The notes: a model not told the origin generated them from the sequence alone. DNA of 64,000 nucleotides from Geminocystis herdmanii PCC 6308 (GCF_000332235.1 NZ_CM001775.1:3438804-3502803); one strand, 5' to 3'; positions 19,350-29,700 are shown, numbered from the stretch's first letter. Numbers and translations are program-made.

Positions 19350-22300
19350 ATGCCAGAACAAGAGAAAAGAGGAATATCCCCCACCGTTTTGATAGGTGTT
19401 GGGGGAACGGGCGCTGAAGTGCTATCGAGAGTGCGAAGATTTGCAGAAGAAACCTATGGTAGTTTAGATAAATTTCCTATTCTCGGTTTTCTGTGGATTG
19501 ATACCGACAAAAATTATAAAGTAACTAATCCTAAAGCCGCAGGAAGTAAATTTAAGGATGCGGAAATCTGTCTTGCCACCGTCACGGGGACAGAGGTGGA
19601 AACTAGACTCAAGAATATGAATAATTATCCTTGGATTCAAAAGTGGTTTCCCAATGAACTAGAAAGAAGTGTCACCTCCCTAGAGCAAGGCGCAGGGCAA
19701 ATCCGAGCTTGTGGACGATTTGCTTTTTTTTGTAACTATGCCAAAATTCGAGACTCTTTCCTCTCAGTTATTCAAAGAGTTAAAGGAAAAAACCGATATA
19801 TGTATGACACTCTAGGCATAGAAGTAGCAAACGAGCTTAACGTATTTGTAACAGGTTCTATTTCTGGTGGTACGGGTAGTGGGATGCTCATTGATTTAGC
19901 CTACTGTATTCGTCACTGGCTTCAAGGAGAAGGAACGACTGAAATAACAGGGATAGTACCTATGCCCAATGCTTTTGCTGGTATTAGCGTGGGCAGTGGA
20001 GTTATGGCAAACGGTTATGCGGCTTTGATGGAATTAAGTTATTTTGGCGACGATCGCACTGTCTTTGAGGAAAAGTATAGTACCAGTAATCTTGACCTTG
20101 TTCGCAGTGAAAAACCCCCCTTCGACTTTACCTATCTTGTGGGTACGAAAAATGGACAAACAGAATTTAGTTTAGGACAAATCAGAGAAGCCATCGCCCA
20201 GAATATTTTTCTTGATATGACTTCTGGTTTTGCACCTCATAAACGTAGTATTCGGGATAATATCAAACAAAAATGGCATGGCAAAGACAACCAAGGAAGA
20301 GGATACCCCAAGCAATTTCTGAGTTTTGGCTTATCTGCCATCGAAATACCCATCACTCAAATTCGTGCTTGTTTAGGAAATCGCCTTGCTAAAGATTTCG
20401 TTAACTGGTGGCTTAATGATTCAGTACAATTACCTCCAGAAATGCTGGAATTAGTGCGAGGGGAAATTCTCAAAAGAATGCGTCTCACGGAAACAGAACT
20501 AATTACCGATGTGACGATGGCAAAAGATCGCCCCCTATCAGCCCTCATCTCCCAATGGCTTAACCAAATTCGTGCGGAAATTACTGAAAAGAATCTTTTA
20601 CAGTGTACTCAACAAGGGGTTAATATGATGGGCGCTGAAAAAGGTAAGATTCTCACTTTCATCCCATATCTTCAAGAGAAACTAGAAACTTTCCAAGCCG
20701 AAAATCTGAAAGACAACAGCCCCGATCGCAGAGTTCATGGAGAGTATCATCAAGTTATGTATCGTAATCAAGATGCTATTGTTGTTCAAGGTTGTGAAGC
20801 TCTGGAAAAGGAACTCTACCAAATCCTTGAAGATCGTAATCGAGGAGTAAAATTTGCTGAATCTTTTTTATTAACTGTAGATCAAGTCTTTCAAAATACT
20901 GCCGAACAGTTGAGAAAACAACTAGAAGTCCAAAGCAAAATAGAAGAAGCAAAATATAAACAGTACGAAACCATTAAACAGGATATTAACGAACTTAAAG
21001 ATAAATTTGGTGTCACCAAACAGGCAAAAATGGAACAGTTGTGCGATACCGCATTAACTGCGGTGGAGGGCGCTACCAATGCCCTTGTTCGGAAAAAATC
21101 ACGAGCTATTGCCTTAGAAATTCTCGATCGTCTTCAACAGCACCTTCAACTTTTGCAACGACGTTTTGATAAATTCCGCCAGATAGCTATTAAAATCAGA
21201 GATTATTTCAATCAAAAATCAAAAGAAGAAGCAGACAGCGCCGATGCCCTTCAAGTTAACGGGATTAAATTATTCGAGCGACAAGAATTAAACGATCTTT
21301 ATCAAGATTTAATCGAACAGTCAGCAGGAGGCTATCAGGGAGCTAGAACTGCCTATGATCAGGGGTTAGATTCCATTTGCGGAATCATGTCCGATGATAT
21401 TCTCAACCAAGCAAGTCCCCTTTGGAAAGAAAATCGTCAAGCCGATGAAACTATGCGTCTCTTTGATTTAACCGCTATCCAAGACATTAACCATCCCGAT
21501 TTGCAGGATATTATTTATCAAAGAGGCAAAAAAGTCATTGAACAAGCGCCCGAAGCTAGTAAAGTTAGAACGGAATTATCTTCTTGTACTCGTTTCCTGA
21601 AACTTTATAATGATCCCACAGAACAAGTCGATCGAATTCGTCGTGTCCATCAACAGTCCCACCCATTAATTATGCTTAACAGGGGTATCTTAGACGGGGC
21701 TGGTTTCCAACCTGCTAAGAATGAAAGTGTAGCTATTTTAGGCGGTTTTAACGCCACTGATAATGCTTCCCAGAAAATGCTACCTGTGATTACGCAATTT
21801 ATCAAAAAGCCTGATGACAATATTAAACCTATTGGCGACAACGAAAGACATCGTCTTGTTTTTGTTCAAGAGATGGGGGGCTTTTCTCTTCGTTGTATTG
21901 AAGGAATGGAAGTAATTCGACAATCCTATCAAGAATGGCTAGGACAAAGTATTCAAGCCAAACGAGATAAATTAGCAGGAAAACACGCCCAACTACCCAT
22001 CCCCGTACACCTCTCCAAAGCCTTAGCAATCTGGGATATTTTCCCCGAAGATGACAGGATTTATGAATTAGTGGTTCAGGCTAGAGCTTTTAATATCTTA
22101 TTTGCGGACATTAACCAAGCTACCAAAGAACCGACTATTCGTTATCAAGTTGAGACGGAAATAGGCATGAGAAAGGTAGATGTTGCCTCCAACTGGGAAG
22201 AAGTAACTCAGGTTTTAGAAGTACCCGTCTGTTTGCCTGATAAAGAAGAAATCCAACGGCAGGTTAACAGTATCTATGAAGCGGCGGCAAAAAATGAAGC

Positions 22301-22733
22301 CTATAAGACTCCTATTTTCCAAAAGTTTCAAGATTATCTCTTGGAAAGAGCAAGAGAATTACAAGATTTTGGCGGAGATCAAAATCCAATGTATCTCAAA
22401 GATAGTGCTATCATTGAAAGATTAGTTCGAGAGTATAAGTTAAAAACAGACGATCGAACTATGGCTTCCGCATCTTCAACACCTTCCTTCTTGACTGAAT
22501 CCGTTGCTACCCAAGTTTTACAAGCACAACCTCAAACCCTAGAAGCAGAGTTCGTTATTCAAGAGGAAACAAGTCGAGAGGAACTTCCCCCTTCCCCCCC
22601 AAGCTCAAGTCAAAGTACCAGTAACAATGGTGAAAGCATGGCAAAATTAAAAGAGTTAATGGAGATGTATAAGGAGGGTTTTCTCACCAGAGAGGAGTTT
22701 GATGCGGCTAAAAAGCAATTATTAGGACTTTGA
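19350..22733 (+). CDS. Tubulin-like protein (Tubulin_2 type), second copy
   Basis: About 1127 residues starting at ATG 19350 (MPEQEKRGISPT); the open frame extends further upstream without any coding signal. It shares most of its length with the preceding gene at high similarity, including GVGGTGAEVLSR, the GGTGSGM tubulin signature and the LTETELITDVTM block, so the pair is a tandem duplication. It differs mainly by an added linker of about 35 residues (PQTLEAEFVIQEE, then a serine/proline-rich stretch) before the same SHOCT-like tail. A palindromic hairpin follows the stop codon. Two diverged copies may form a heteropolymer, but that is speculation. Confidence 0.75.
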   Translation: MPEQEKRGISPTVLIGVGGTGAEVLSRVRRFAEETYGSLDKFPILGFLWIDTDKNYKVTNPKAAGSKFKDAEICLATVTGTEVETRLKNMNNYPWIQKWFPNELERSVTSLEQGAGQIRACGRFAFFCNYAKIRDSFLSVIQRVKGKNRYMYDTLGIEVANELNVFVTGSISGGTGSGMLIDLAYCIRHWLQGEGTTEITGIVPMPNAFAGISVGSGVMANGYAALMELSYFGDDRTVFEEKYSTSNLDLVRSEKPPFDFTYLVGTKNGQTEFSLGQIREAIAQNIFLDMTSGFAPHKRSIRDNIKQKWHGKDNQGRGYPKQFLSFGLSAIEIPITQIRACLGNRLAKDFVNWWLNDSVQLPPEMLELVRGEILKRMRLTETELITDVTMAKDRPLSALISQWLNQIRAEITEKNLLQCTQQGVNMMGAEKGKILTFIPYLQEKLETFQAENLKDNSPDRRVHGEYHQVMYRNQDAIVVQGCEALEKELYQILEDRNRGVKFAESFLLTVDQVFQNTAEQLRKQLEVQSKIEEAKYKQYETIKQDINELKDKFGVTKQAKMEQLCDTALTAVEGATNALVRKKSRAIALEILDRLQQHLQLLQRRFDKFRQIAIKIRDYFNQKSKEEADSADALQVNGIKLFERQELNDLYQDLIEQSAGGYQGARTAYDQGLDSICGIMSDDILNQASPLWKENRQADETMRLFDLTAIQDINHPDLQDIIYQRGKKVIEQAPEASKVRTELSSCTRFLKLYNDPTEQVDRIRRVHQQSHPLIMLNRGILDGAGFQPAKNESVAILGGFNATDNASQKMLPVITQFIKKPDDNIKPIGDNERHRLVFVQEMGGFSLRCIEGMEVIRQSYQEWLGQSIQAKRDKLAGKHAQLPIPVHLSKALAIWDIFPEDDRIYELVVQARAFNILFADINQATKEPTIRYQVETEIGMRKVDVASNWEEVTQVLEVPVCLPDKEEIQRQVNSIYEAAAKNEAYKTPIFQKFQDYLLERARELQDFGGDQNPMYLKDSAIIERLVREYKLKTDDRTMASASSTPSFLTESVATQVLQAQPQTLEAEFVIQEETSREELPPSPPSSSQSTSNNGESMAKLKELMEMYKEGFLTREEFDAAKKQLLGL

Positions 22734-22746
22734 TTTATTTTTGTAG

Positions 22747-22763
22747 GGTGGGCATTGCCCACC
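22747..22763 (+). terminator. Palindromic hairpin after the second tubulin-like gene
   Basis: Another copy of GGTGGGCATTGCCCACC, 13 bp past the stop codon, without a strong T-run. It may end the vWA/tubulin transcript, and lies between genes of converging orientation. Confidence 0.5.
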
Positions 22764-22832
22764 ACTCAGATTTTTTGTTAAATCATCTGGAATTACCCAC
22801 CCATACCTGAGTTCGATATAAAAACCGCCCAG

Positions 22833-22940
22833 TTAAGCCCCCCGCCCCCAACTTTGGGGGAGTCAAACTGGGTAAAAGTCCCCAGTATTGGTGATTTAGG
22901 GGCGGACAGAATAACTTGAGTCACTAACCGAATAGTATTG
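22833..22940 (+). repeat. 108-bp inverted repeat, left copy
   Basis: Matches 25764-25871 in inverted orientation over about 108 bp with scattered differences. Recognisable blocks are AAGCCCCCC, GGGAGTCAAACT, AAAGTCCCCA, GATTTAGGGGC, ATAACTTGAG and AGTATTG. The two copies bracket the two protease genes exactly. Confidence 0.75.
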
Positions 22941-22950
22941 GAAGGAATCT

Positions 22951-23898
22951 CTAACGACATAAATCTAATTGATCTTCTGGGGTTGTACTTTTTTGAATGG
23001 CAGAAGTACTAGATTCTATCTCTTTTGAGGTATTTATAGAACTATTTTGAATCTCTTGATAAAACTGAAGTACAGTTTCGATCGAAATTGCCCAACTATG
23101 AGAATCAATAACTTGTTGTACCTCCTCAGAGGCTTGAGTACCGTCTTTATAAAAATCGGCTGACTCCCATAAAGGATAAGCGTGTCTGCCATTGATGCCA
23201 ATTAATTCTCCACTTTGATTTAATAATGGACCTCCACTCATGCCTTTTTTAAGCATATTAGTAAAACCGATTTGATAACCAGACATTAAAGATTGATCCA
23301 AGATTGAATAAACTTTTCCAGTGGTGAACAGAAATTTATTAGACTTAGCATGATTACTTTTTTTGTTTGTTTCTAATTCCTGTTGATCATTGTCAATCAC
23401 AAAACCAGCCACAAACACCGAGTCTCCCATTCCGTAAGAGTTAACAGGGGCAACAGTTGTTGTTTTATAATTTTTCTGTGGAGATTGAAAAGATAAAACA
23501 GCTAAGTCCCAACAAAAATTTTTTTGACTGTTATAGGCAATTACTTGAGCATCATAAAATGTATCATCATGAGTTTGAATAACATAGCTATCATTCGTAC
23601 CACTTCTTAAAACGTGACTATTAGTAATAATTTCGTACCTATGATCATTTTTAGAAATGATTGTACCTGAACCAATAAATTGATCGTCACTCCATATTTG
23701 AACAGTTACTTCCGTGGCAATTTGACTCACCGAAGTTTCAGAAGGCTTATTAGTGTCAGGTAAAACAATATTATTGATTCTTTCAATTATCGTTGACAAA
23801 TTATTGTATGACCAATACTGTAATTTATCTTTACTAATACTGATAGAGTGAACCGCCACCATAGAGATAAGCAATAGTGGCAAAAAATTGTATTTCAT
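22951..23898 (-). CDS. Trypsin-like serine protease (S1/DegP-like)
   Basis: A 315-residue secreted or membrane-tethered protease with a short N-terminal hydrophobic segment (about 5-20). The catalytic triad is visible: His95 in TNSHVL, Asp131 in DLAVL and Ser221 in GMSGGPLL. No PDZ domain follows; the tail (250-315) is polar. It is on the strand opposite to the tubulin genes and transcribed in the same direction as the next protease gene, 86 bp away. In vWA-linked conflict clusters such proteases are common effectors. That role here is an inference from context. Confidence 0.78.
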   Translation of the reverse strand: MKYNFLPLLLISMVAVHSISISKDKLQYWSYNNLSTIIERINNIVLPDTNKPSETSVSQIATEVTVQIWSDDQFIGSGTIISKNDHRYEIITNSHVLRSGTNDSYVIQTHDDTFYDAQVIAYNSQKNFCWDLAVLSFQSPQKNYKTTTVAPVNSYGMGDSVFVAGFVIDNDQQELETNKKSNHAKSNKFLFTTGKVYSILDQSLMSGYQIGFTNMLKKGMSGGPLLNQSGELIGINGRHAYPLWESADFYKDGTQASEEVQQVIDSHSWAISIETVLQFYQEIQNSSINTSKEIESSTSAIQKSTTPEDQLDLCR

Positions 23899-23984
23899 TC
23901 TAATTACGATCTGCTGAAAAAGTCTTTTGATCAGGACTTAGGCAATAATAACGTATTTTGTGTATAATTTCAGTCTTATTCCCC

Positions 23985-25703
23985 TTACCTTCCCCTGTTG
24001 AGGTCTGAAATTTTTTCCTCTACGACTTTTAAACTATTTATGGCAGGTTGATAATCGGGTTTAAGAGTTAAAGCGGTTTCTAAGGATTTTTTAGCGTTGA
24101 TATAAAGTTCCATTTTGAACTCCACGAATGCTTTGTTAGTCCAGATATTATAATCATCCTCTGCCATTGTGAGTGCCTGATTATAAGCATTTAACGCCTC
24201 TTCATCCCTGTCTGTAGCCTCAAGCAACATACCTTTGTTGACCCATGCTGGAACATATTTAGGATCGATCTTTAATGCTTGTTCTATATCCTTATTTGCT
24301 AACTCATACTCTTGTCTTTCTATCCAAATAAAAGCTCTGTTATTGTAAATTAAAGCAGAAGGAGGTAAACCTTGTTCGTCCCTCAACTTCACTGCCTTAT
24401 CGATCGAGCTAGTGGCTTCTTTAAGATTTCCTAAAGCATAATATAATTCACCCTGAGTCATCCAATCAGCTGGATTATGTGTATTTAGCTTTAACGCTTC
24501 ATTCAAAGAATCCAACGCACCCTGAAAATCTTTTAGTTCTAATAAAGCTCCTGCTTTACAACGATAGGCTTCGTATTTATAGATAGAAGGATTAACCTGA
24601 AGGGTTATAGCTTTTTCGCAAGATTCTAGGGCAATATCAAATTTTCTGTCAAAACCAGAAGCAAAACCTTTGGCAAACCAAGCTAAATATAAATCTTCCT
24701 TGAGATTGATCGCCTGTTGAAAAGCTCCCCTAGCCTCAGAAACTTTACCGATTCTCCACAGTTGATTTCCCCGTTCTAGCCAATAATAAGGGTTTTTTTT
24801 GTCTAAAGGCGTATGGGGAGACCAATCAGAAACCGTTGTTTCACTCATCACAGGAGGAGCTTGTTGCTCAACTGTTAACAAAGAATTAATCGATTGTGTT
24901 GAAGCCCAATTCATAAAAGTATTAATGGGTATGCCCCAACTTAAGCCAATTTTTATTCTTACGGGGACACCCACCTCATTTAAATAGTTTTTGATAATTT
25001 CATCTTCATCACCAATCTCACGGCCATCAGCACGACCATGAATGCCAATTAAACGACCTTTAGTATCTAAAACAGGACCTCCACTCATACCCGGGTGAGT
25101 AAGATTGGTATAAATTAGCTCATAACCACCTAAAAAATCATCTTGAGATGGATCTGGTGGAGAAGATATAGCCGAACCTGAATTATCAAATAAATAACCA
25201 GTAGCAAAAATTCTTTTTTCTTCATCTTTAAGGATAGGCCAACCCGAAACGAATACATAATGTTTATCTGAATTTTCGGTAAAAAGTTTGTTTGTATAAT
25301 CCCTTGTCTGATACATTGCATAGTTAAATGTGGATATTTTGACCACAGGATAACTATTTTTACTCCTAAATTCCACTAAAGCTAAGTCAAGATTATTCGG
25401 CAAATATTGTACTTTTGTAATATCCAATTCGTGTTCTTTTTTGTCATAGGTGCGTAATTTAAAAAATTCCCCTTGTTTAACTTTATTGACAACGTGTCTT
25501 GCGGTAAGTACATAATACTTATCTTGATAATTAGCAATAATAACCCCCGATCCGGGCTCGCCTGAAGTCTCAATCTTGACAGTTACCTGCTGTGCAATTT
25601 TGTCAATTTCAGCAACATTTTGAGCCTGAACTAATTGAGGTTGAATCAACACTATGGAACAGGTAGCAAATAATAATCCAGAAATATAGTTATTAATCAT
25701 CAA
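23985..25703 (-). CDS. Trypsin-like protease with TPR repeats
   Basis: A 572-residue protein: signal peptide (hydrophobic 8-25, likely cleavage after VQA at 27), a trypsin-like domain (30-270) with His70 in TARHVV, Asp106 in DLALV and Ser207 in GMSGGPVL, and from about 305 onward at least six tetratricopeptide repeats (for example NPADWMTQGELYYALGNLKEA and YVPAWVNKGMLLEATDRDEEA). The protease-TPR combination suggests substrate recruitment outside the cytoplasmic membrane. It shares the GMSGGP-LIGI(N/H)GR pattern with the neighbouring protease, so the two are likely paralogues. Confidence 0.82.
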   Translation of the reverse strand: MMINNYISGLLFATCSIVLIQPQLVQAQNVAEIDKIAQQVTVKIETSGEPGSGVIIANYQDKYYVLTARHVVNKVKQGEFFKLRTYDKKEHELDITKVQYLPNNLDLALVEFRSKNSYPVVKISTFNYAMYQTRDYTNKLFTENSDKHYVFVSGWPILKDEEKRIFATGYLFDNSGSAISSPPDPSQDDFLGGYELIYTNLTHPGMSGGPVLDTKGRLIGIHGRADGREIGDEDEIIKNYLNEVGVPVRIKIGLSWGIPINTFMNWASTQSINSLLTVEQQAPPVMSETTVSDWSPHTPLDKKNPYYWLERGNQLWRIGKVSEARGAFQQAINLKEDLYLAWFAKGFASGFDRKFDIALESCEKAITLQVNPSIYKYEAYRCKAGALLELKDFQGALDSLNEALKLNTHNPADWMTQGELYYALGNLKEATSSIDKAVKLRDEQGLPPSALIYNNRAFIWIERQEYELANKDIEQALKIDPKYVPAWVNKGMLLEATDRDEEALNAYNQALTMAEDDYNIWTNKAFVEFKMELYINAKKSLETALTLKPDYQPAINSLKVVEEKISDLNRGR

Positions 25704-25763
25704 AAAATCCTCAAATATTTAATTGTTTTTAGTTACAATTTTTATGGTTAGTGAGCGTAGTCG

Positions 25764-25871
25764 CAATACTGTTCGATTAGTCGCTCAAGTTATTTTGTCT
25801 GCCCCTAAATCGCTAATAATGGGGACTTTCACCAAGTTTGACTCCCTCAAAGTTGAGGACAGGGGGGCTTA
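25764..25871 (-). repeat. 108-bp inverted repeat, right copy
   Basis: Inverted partner of 22833-22940. It lies just upstream of the TPR protease gene, so the two repeats bracket both protease genes. No open frame crosses it. Confidence 0.75.
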
Positions 25872-25990
25872 ACTCAGCAGTATTGAGATTCGGGCTAGAA
25901 GCCCGAAATACTGTTCAAAAATTATAATTTTGGGAAAAGTTTATTACTTAATACACGTTATAGCTAACACCTAAAACCGATCTAATATTT

Positions 25991-27526
25991 TTATTTTCGG
26001 TTAAGAGCTTCTCTATATGGTTGTACTCCTTCATAAGCATAACGATTATAACCATTTAAGTCAATAAATTCGCCAATATATTTGACTCTATCCGTTGCGA
26101 CAGGATGAGAACGAAACCAATTTTGTATTCCTTGAGATTTACCCTCTATTTGCTGTAACTTAAACATTACATTATATACCCCATCCGCCGAATAACCAGA
26201 GGAAGATAAAAGTCTAGTCCCTAAAATATCAGCTTGTTTTTCGTAATCTCGACTTGCTTCAGCCATAAGTAAATTACTAACAGGGAAATTGTTGATGATG
26301 GGAAAACTCTGGATCATAGATGCGATCGAACTGTTAGCTATTTTTCTAAAACTATGGGACAAAACAGAATGTGAGATTTCATGCCCTAAAATTCCTGCTA
26401 ACTCAGCTTCTGAATCAATTAAGCCCAACATTCCTGTGGTAATAAAAATTTTGCCCCCCGGTAATGCAAAAGCACCAGGGTTATCGTCTTGTAGAGCAAC
26501 AAATTCATACTCGAAATCTTCTCTCCCCGCAAATTTAGCTAATTTTTTGCCAATACTACTAACATAGTTATTTATTCGTTCATTTTCGACAACAGAACCA
26601 TTTTTTTTATAGGACTCTGCAAAAACTTTTCCCGCATTTTTCTCTCCTTGTAACAATACCATTAGTGATCCATAGTCTGGAGAGTTTCCCAATGCAGTTC
26701 CTATCACCGAAAGTGCTGTTATTTCTATTCTGAGTTCTCTAATATATTGATCCTCATATTTTCGAGCATCTCGTTTATATTCAGCCGACTTGGGATTATC
26801 TGGATAATTGAGAGCAAATTGGTTAGCGGCAATAGAAGCCTCTATGTATTTTTTGTTTTTGAGTAACATCTCTATTTGTTTATCCAACAAATCTGCCCTT
26901 TCGGGAAAACGAGAAGCCAAACTTTCCACAACCCCTAGTGCTTGAACATTTAATTCTTTTGCTTTTTTTTCATGTCCTTTCTTAATTTCTTGTTCTGCCG
27001 TCTTTTCGTAAGCATCCACAAGAGCAAAATATCCCGGTATAAAGTCTGGATCTGTAGGAGCTATATTTTTTTCTTTATTTCCTACAACTAAAAAATTTAA
27101 GTAAATAAATGTGGAATCTCTTAAATTTCGATCGATCATTCTCTGGGCATTATTCCAGTGTCGTTGTCCAGCACCTGATAAATTCTCTGGATTATCATTA
27201 GCGACAAGAGGTTCTGATGGTGGAAATTCAGGTTTTACAGCACTTTGTATTTCTTTGACTTTTGCGAGATTACCCTGTTTATAAAACTGATCAGCCTGAA
27301 GCATTCGAGAATAGTAATTACTATTAAAAGATGGAACTCGAACACCTTGGCTAATTTCATAAGATTGTTTATCTGTATTTGAACTGACTAACAACTGTTT
27401 AGGTTTACTGTCTAAAGTTATTGCAGAGATAAAACCGTTATGAGAGAATATCAATGTAAGAACCAAAGTGAAACAGAGGATCAGATAAAACTTTTTGGGA
27501 ATTTTAAAAAATTGTTTTTGTGGCAT
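25991..27526 (-). CDS. M48-family metallopeptidase with helical N-terminal region
   Basis: A 511-residue exported or membrane-anchored zinc peptidase. A hydrophobic helix (13-35) precedes a TPR-like helical region (about 70-265). The M48 domain (about 310-490) has the zinc motif HEISH (His382, Glu383, His386) and the third ligand region with EKQADILGTRLL. The family includes BepA/YfgC and Oma1-like quality-control proteases. It lies co-directionally upstream of the two serine proteases, so three different proteases share one strand in this cargo. Confidence 0.82.
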   Translation of the reverse strand: MPQKQFFKIPKKFYLILCFTLVLTLIFSHNGFISAITLDSKPKQLLVSSNTDKQSYEISQGVRVPSFNSNYYSRMLQADQFYKQGNLAKVKEIQSAVKPEFPPSEPLVANDNPENLSGAGQRHWNNAQRMIDRNLRDSTFIYLNFLVVGNKEKNIAPTDPDFIPGYFALVDAYEKTAEQEIKKGHEKKAKELNVQALGVVESLASRFPERADLLDKQIEMLLKNKKYIEASIAANQFALNYPDNPKSAEYKRDARKYEDQYIRELRIEITALSVIGTALGNSPDYGSLMVLLQGEKNAGKVFAESYKKNGSVVENERINNYVSSIGKKLAKFAGREDFEYEFVALQDDNPGAFALPGGKIFITTGMLGLIDSEAELAGILGHEISHSVLSHSFRKIANSSIASMIQSFPIINNFPVSNLLMAEASRDYEKQADILGTRLLSSSGYSADGVYNVMFKLQQIEGKSQGIQNWFRSHPVATDRVKYIGEFIDLNGYNRYAYEGVQPYREALNRK

Positions 27527-27630
27527 GGATTTTAGATGAATTAACTAAATGATTAATAAAAATTGTTTGATGTTTTAAGAATTAGATCGTTAGTCACTAT
27601 TTTAAGTTGAATACAAAATACCATACTGTA

Positions 27631-28671
27631 TTAAAAAACACATGATGGAGGTTGTGGTGTTCTCGCACAAGGATCTGATGGAGATGTCGATCGAGGTGCT
27701 TGTGGTTTTTTCGTAACGACTGGTTTTCGAGGAGAAGACTTGGTTGTAGGAGTAGAAGGAGAAGTTGGTTTTTTTGTCGTGACTGAAGAATTGTTTGATG
27801 GTTTTTTTGTAACTGTTCTTGTACCAGTACTTGTACCAGTATTTGTACCTGTAACTCTCTGTCTTGCTATTGGTGACGATTGTCTTGCTATTTGATTTTG
27901 TTCTACTTTAATTTTTGCATCTAAGTCTTGAATTTGATCTTTCGACTGTACAATATATTCCTGTGTTCTGTTTAAAGCCAATTTAGATTCAAGTTCTTTG
28001 GAATTTAATTCATTTTGTACTTGTAACCAGATTTCTTTAGCTTGTTGATATTCAGAAAGATTTTTAGCATTACTACTTTTCTGACTTGCTTCATTCAGAT
28101 CATTCTCAATCTTGGTCAATTTTTCTAATGCGACTGTTTCTAAATCAATCAATTCCGCTATTTTTTCTTTTTCTAATTCATAAATCTCCATAGTTTTTAA
28201 CACTTCAGGATGAATTAAGGCATCTGAAGGAATTTCTTTGAGTTTACTCAAAGCATTTTGCAGAGAGCTATTACTTTCTTCCAAATCGGTTAAAGACTGG
28301 TAATTATTGAAGATATTAAGAGCTTGATCTCCCTGACTTTTTGCCGATTCATAAGGTTCTAAGAAAGGATCTATACATTCACCTTCAATTTTCTCAAGTC
28401 CTTGTTCACAACGATTAGAAAGAACAAAAAACGTGCCTGAGCCTCCCGCTATCAATACGAAAGCAAACACTCCTAGAGTTACCAATAAAGCTCTGTTCGG
28501 AGGCTTAAAACCAGAAGAACCTGATTGAGGGAGGCTTGACTCTTTAGGAAGTCCACAAATTTCACAGTCTGACGAGTAGTTCTCATGGGGTTCGTGAGGA
28601 AAACCAAATCCGGGGTATTCTTTTCCGTTCTGAGGAACTCCATTACAAATCCAACTTTCTGGAGATGACAT
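27631..28671 (-). CDS. Zinc-ribbon/transmembrane/coiled-coil protein, longer paralogue
   Basis: A 346-residue protein I recognise only by features. The N-terminus has a short metal-binding-looking module (SWICNGVPQNGKEY ... SDCEICGLPKE), then a transmembrane helix (about 59-82), a helical coiled-coil segment (about 95-270) and a basic Ser/Thr/Pro-rich tail (about 270-346) ending CARTPQPPSCVF. It is a paralogue of the gene at 28894-29700. The cytoplasmic Cys module with an extracytoplasmic helical domain suggests a membrane adaptor. Related helical repeats are seen in the protein at 59731-61074. Confidence 0.6.
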   Translation of the reverse strand: MSSPESWICNGVPQNGKEYPGFGFPHEPHENYSSDCEICGLPKESSLPQSGSSGFKPPNRALLVTLGVFAFVLIAGGSGTFFVLSNRCEQGLEKIEGECIDPFLEPYESAKSQGDQALNIFNNYQSLTDLEESNSSLQNALSKLKEIPSDALIHPEVLKTMEIYELEKEKIAELIDLETVALEKLTKIENDLNEASQKSSNAKNLSEYQQAKEIWLQVQNELNSKELESKLALNRTQEYIVQSKDQIQDLDAKIKVEQNQIARQSSPIARQRVTGTNTGTSTGTRTVTKKPSNNSSVTTKKPTSPSTPTTKSSPRKPVVTKKPQAPRSTSPSDPCARTPQPPSCVF

Positions 28672-28893
28672 AACCTATTTGCTTGAATGATTGTTATTAT
28701 ATCTCAATAGTAAATTATAAATTGAATTTATATTCAATTAAATTAATAAATTGATATAAATGAGCTAAAAAGTATTTAACTTGCATTTTTTAAGATTAAG
28801 CAAAAATCTCCCATATTCGATCATACTACTCAAGGTTACAATCTGATTTGTGGATTTATCAATCTTTTGTTACAAATACGGAAGTTCAGATTA

Positions 28894-29700
28894 TTAGAAA
28901 AGACAATAGGAAGGCTGTGGTGTCAATGTACAACAATCTCCATCACCACTAATTTTTTTGTCTAAGCATTGAATTTCCCAATCAGATTGATCACGATATT
29001 CTTGTATTTTTTTGAAGGCTAATTGACTAGATTTAAAATCTTCTGGGTTTAATTCGTTTTGTAATTGTTGCCATTTCTTTTTAGCTTGTTCATATTCAGA
29101 AAGATTTTTAGCATTATCACTTAGTTTTTTTGCCTCATTAATCTTCTTATCAATCTTCGTCAATTTTTCTAATACTATTGTTTCTAAATCAATCAATTTA
29201 GCTATTTTTTCTTTTTCTGATGTATAAACTTCCATAGTTTGTAATGCTTGAGGATGAATTAAAGCAGTGGAAGGAATTTCTTGCAATTGTTTAATGGCAT
29301 TTTCTAAGGAATTATTACTTTCTTCCAAATCCTCTGGAGACTGATAATTATTAAAAAGATTAATAGCTTGATCTCCTTGACTTTTTGCTACTTCATAAGG
29401 TTCTAGGAAAGGATCTATGCAGACACCCTCAATTTTCTCAAGTCCTTGTTGACAACTATTCGCAAACAAAAAAAATAGACCCCCTCCTCCTATTATCAGT
29501 GCCAAAAGAGCAACTAACAAGGCTGTGATTGGTAGTGGTGGTGGTGGTGGCGGTGGAACTATAACGGAATCTTTAGGGAGTCCACAAATTTCGCAATCTG
29601 AGGAGTAGTTCTCGTGGGGATCATGAGGAAAACCTAATCCTGAGTATTCTTTTCCGTTCTGAGGAACTCCGTTACAAGTCCAACTGTCTGGGGATGGCAT
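28894..29700 (-). CDS. Zinc-ribbon/transmembrane/coiled-coil protein, shorter paralogue
   Basis: A 268-residue paralogue of the preceding entry with the same N-terminal Cys module (SWTCNGVPQNGKEY ... SDCEICGLPKD), a proline run (PPPPPPPLP), one transmembrane helix (about 58-80) and a helical domain ending in C-C-x-x-x-P-Q-P-S-Y-C-L-F. It lacks the basic Ser/Thr-rich tail of the longer copy. The function is unknown. The tandem duplication echoes that of the tubulin-like and protease genes in this cluster. Confidence 0.6.
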   Translation of the reverse strand: MPSPDSWTCNGVPQNGKEYSGLGFPHDPHENYSSDCEICGLPKDSVIVPPPPPPPLPITALLVALLALIIGGGGLFFLFANSCQQGLEKIEGVCIDPFLEPYEVAKSQGDQAINLFNNYQSPEDLEESNNSLENAIKQLQEIPSTALIHPQALQTMEVYTSEKEKIAKLIDLETIVLEKLTKIDKKINEAKKLSDNAKNLSEYEQAKKKWQQLQNELNPEDFKSSQLAFKKIQEYRDQSDWEIQCLDKKISGDGDCCTLTPQPSYCLF

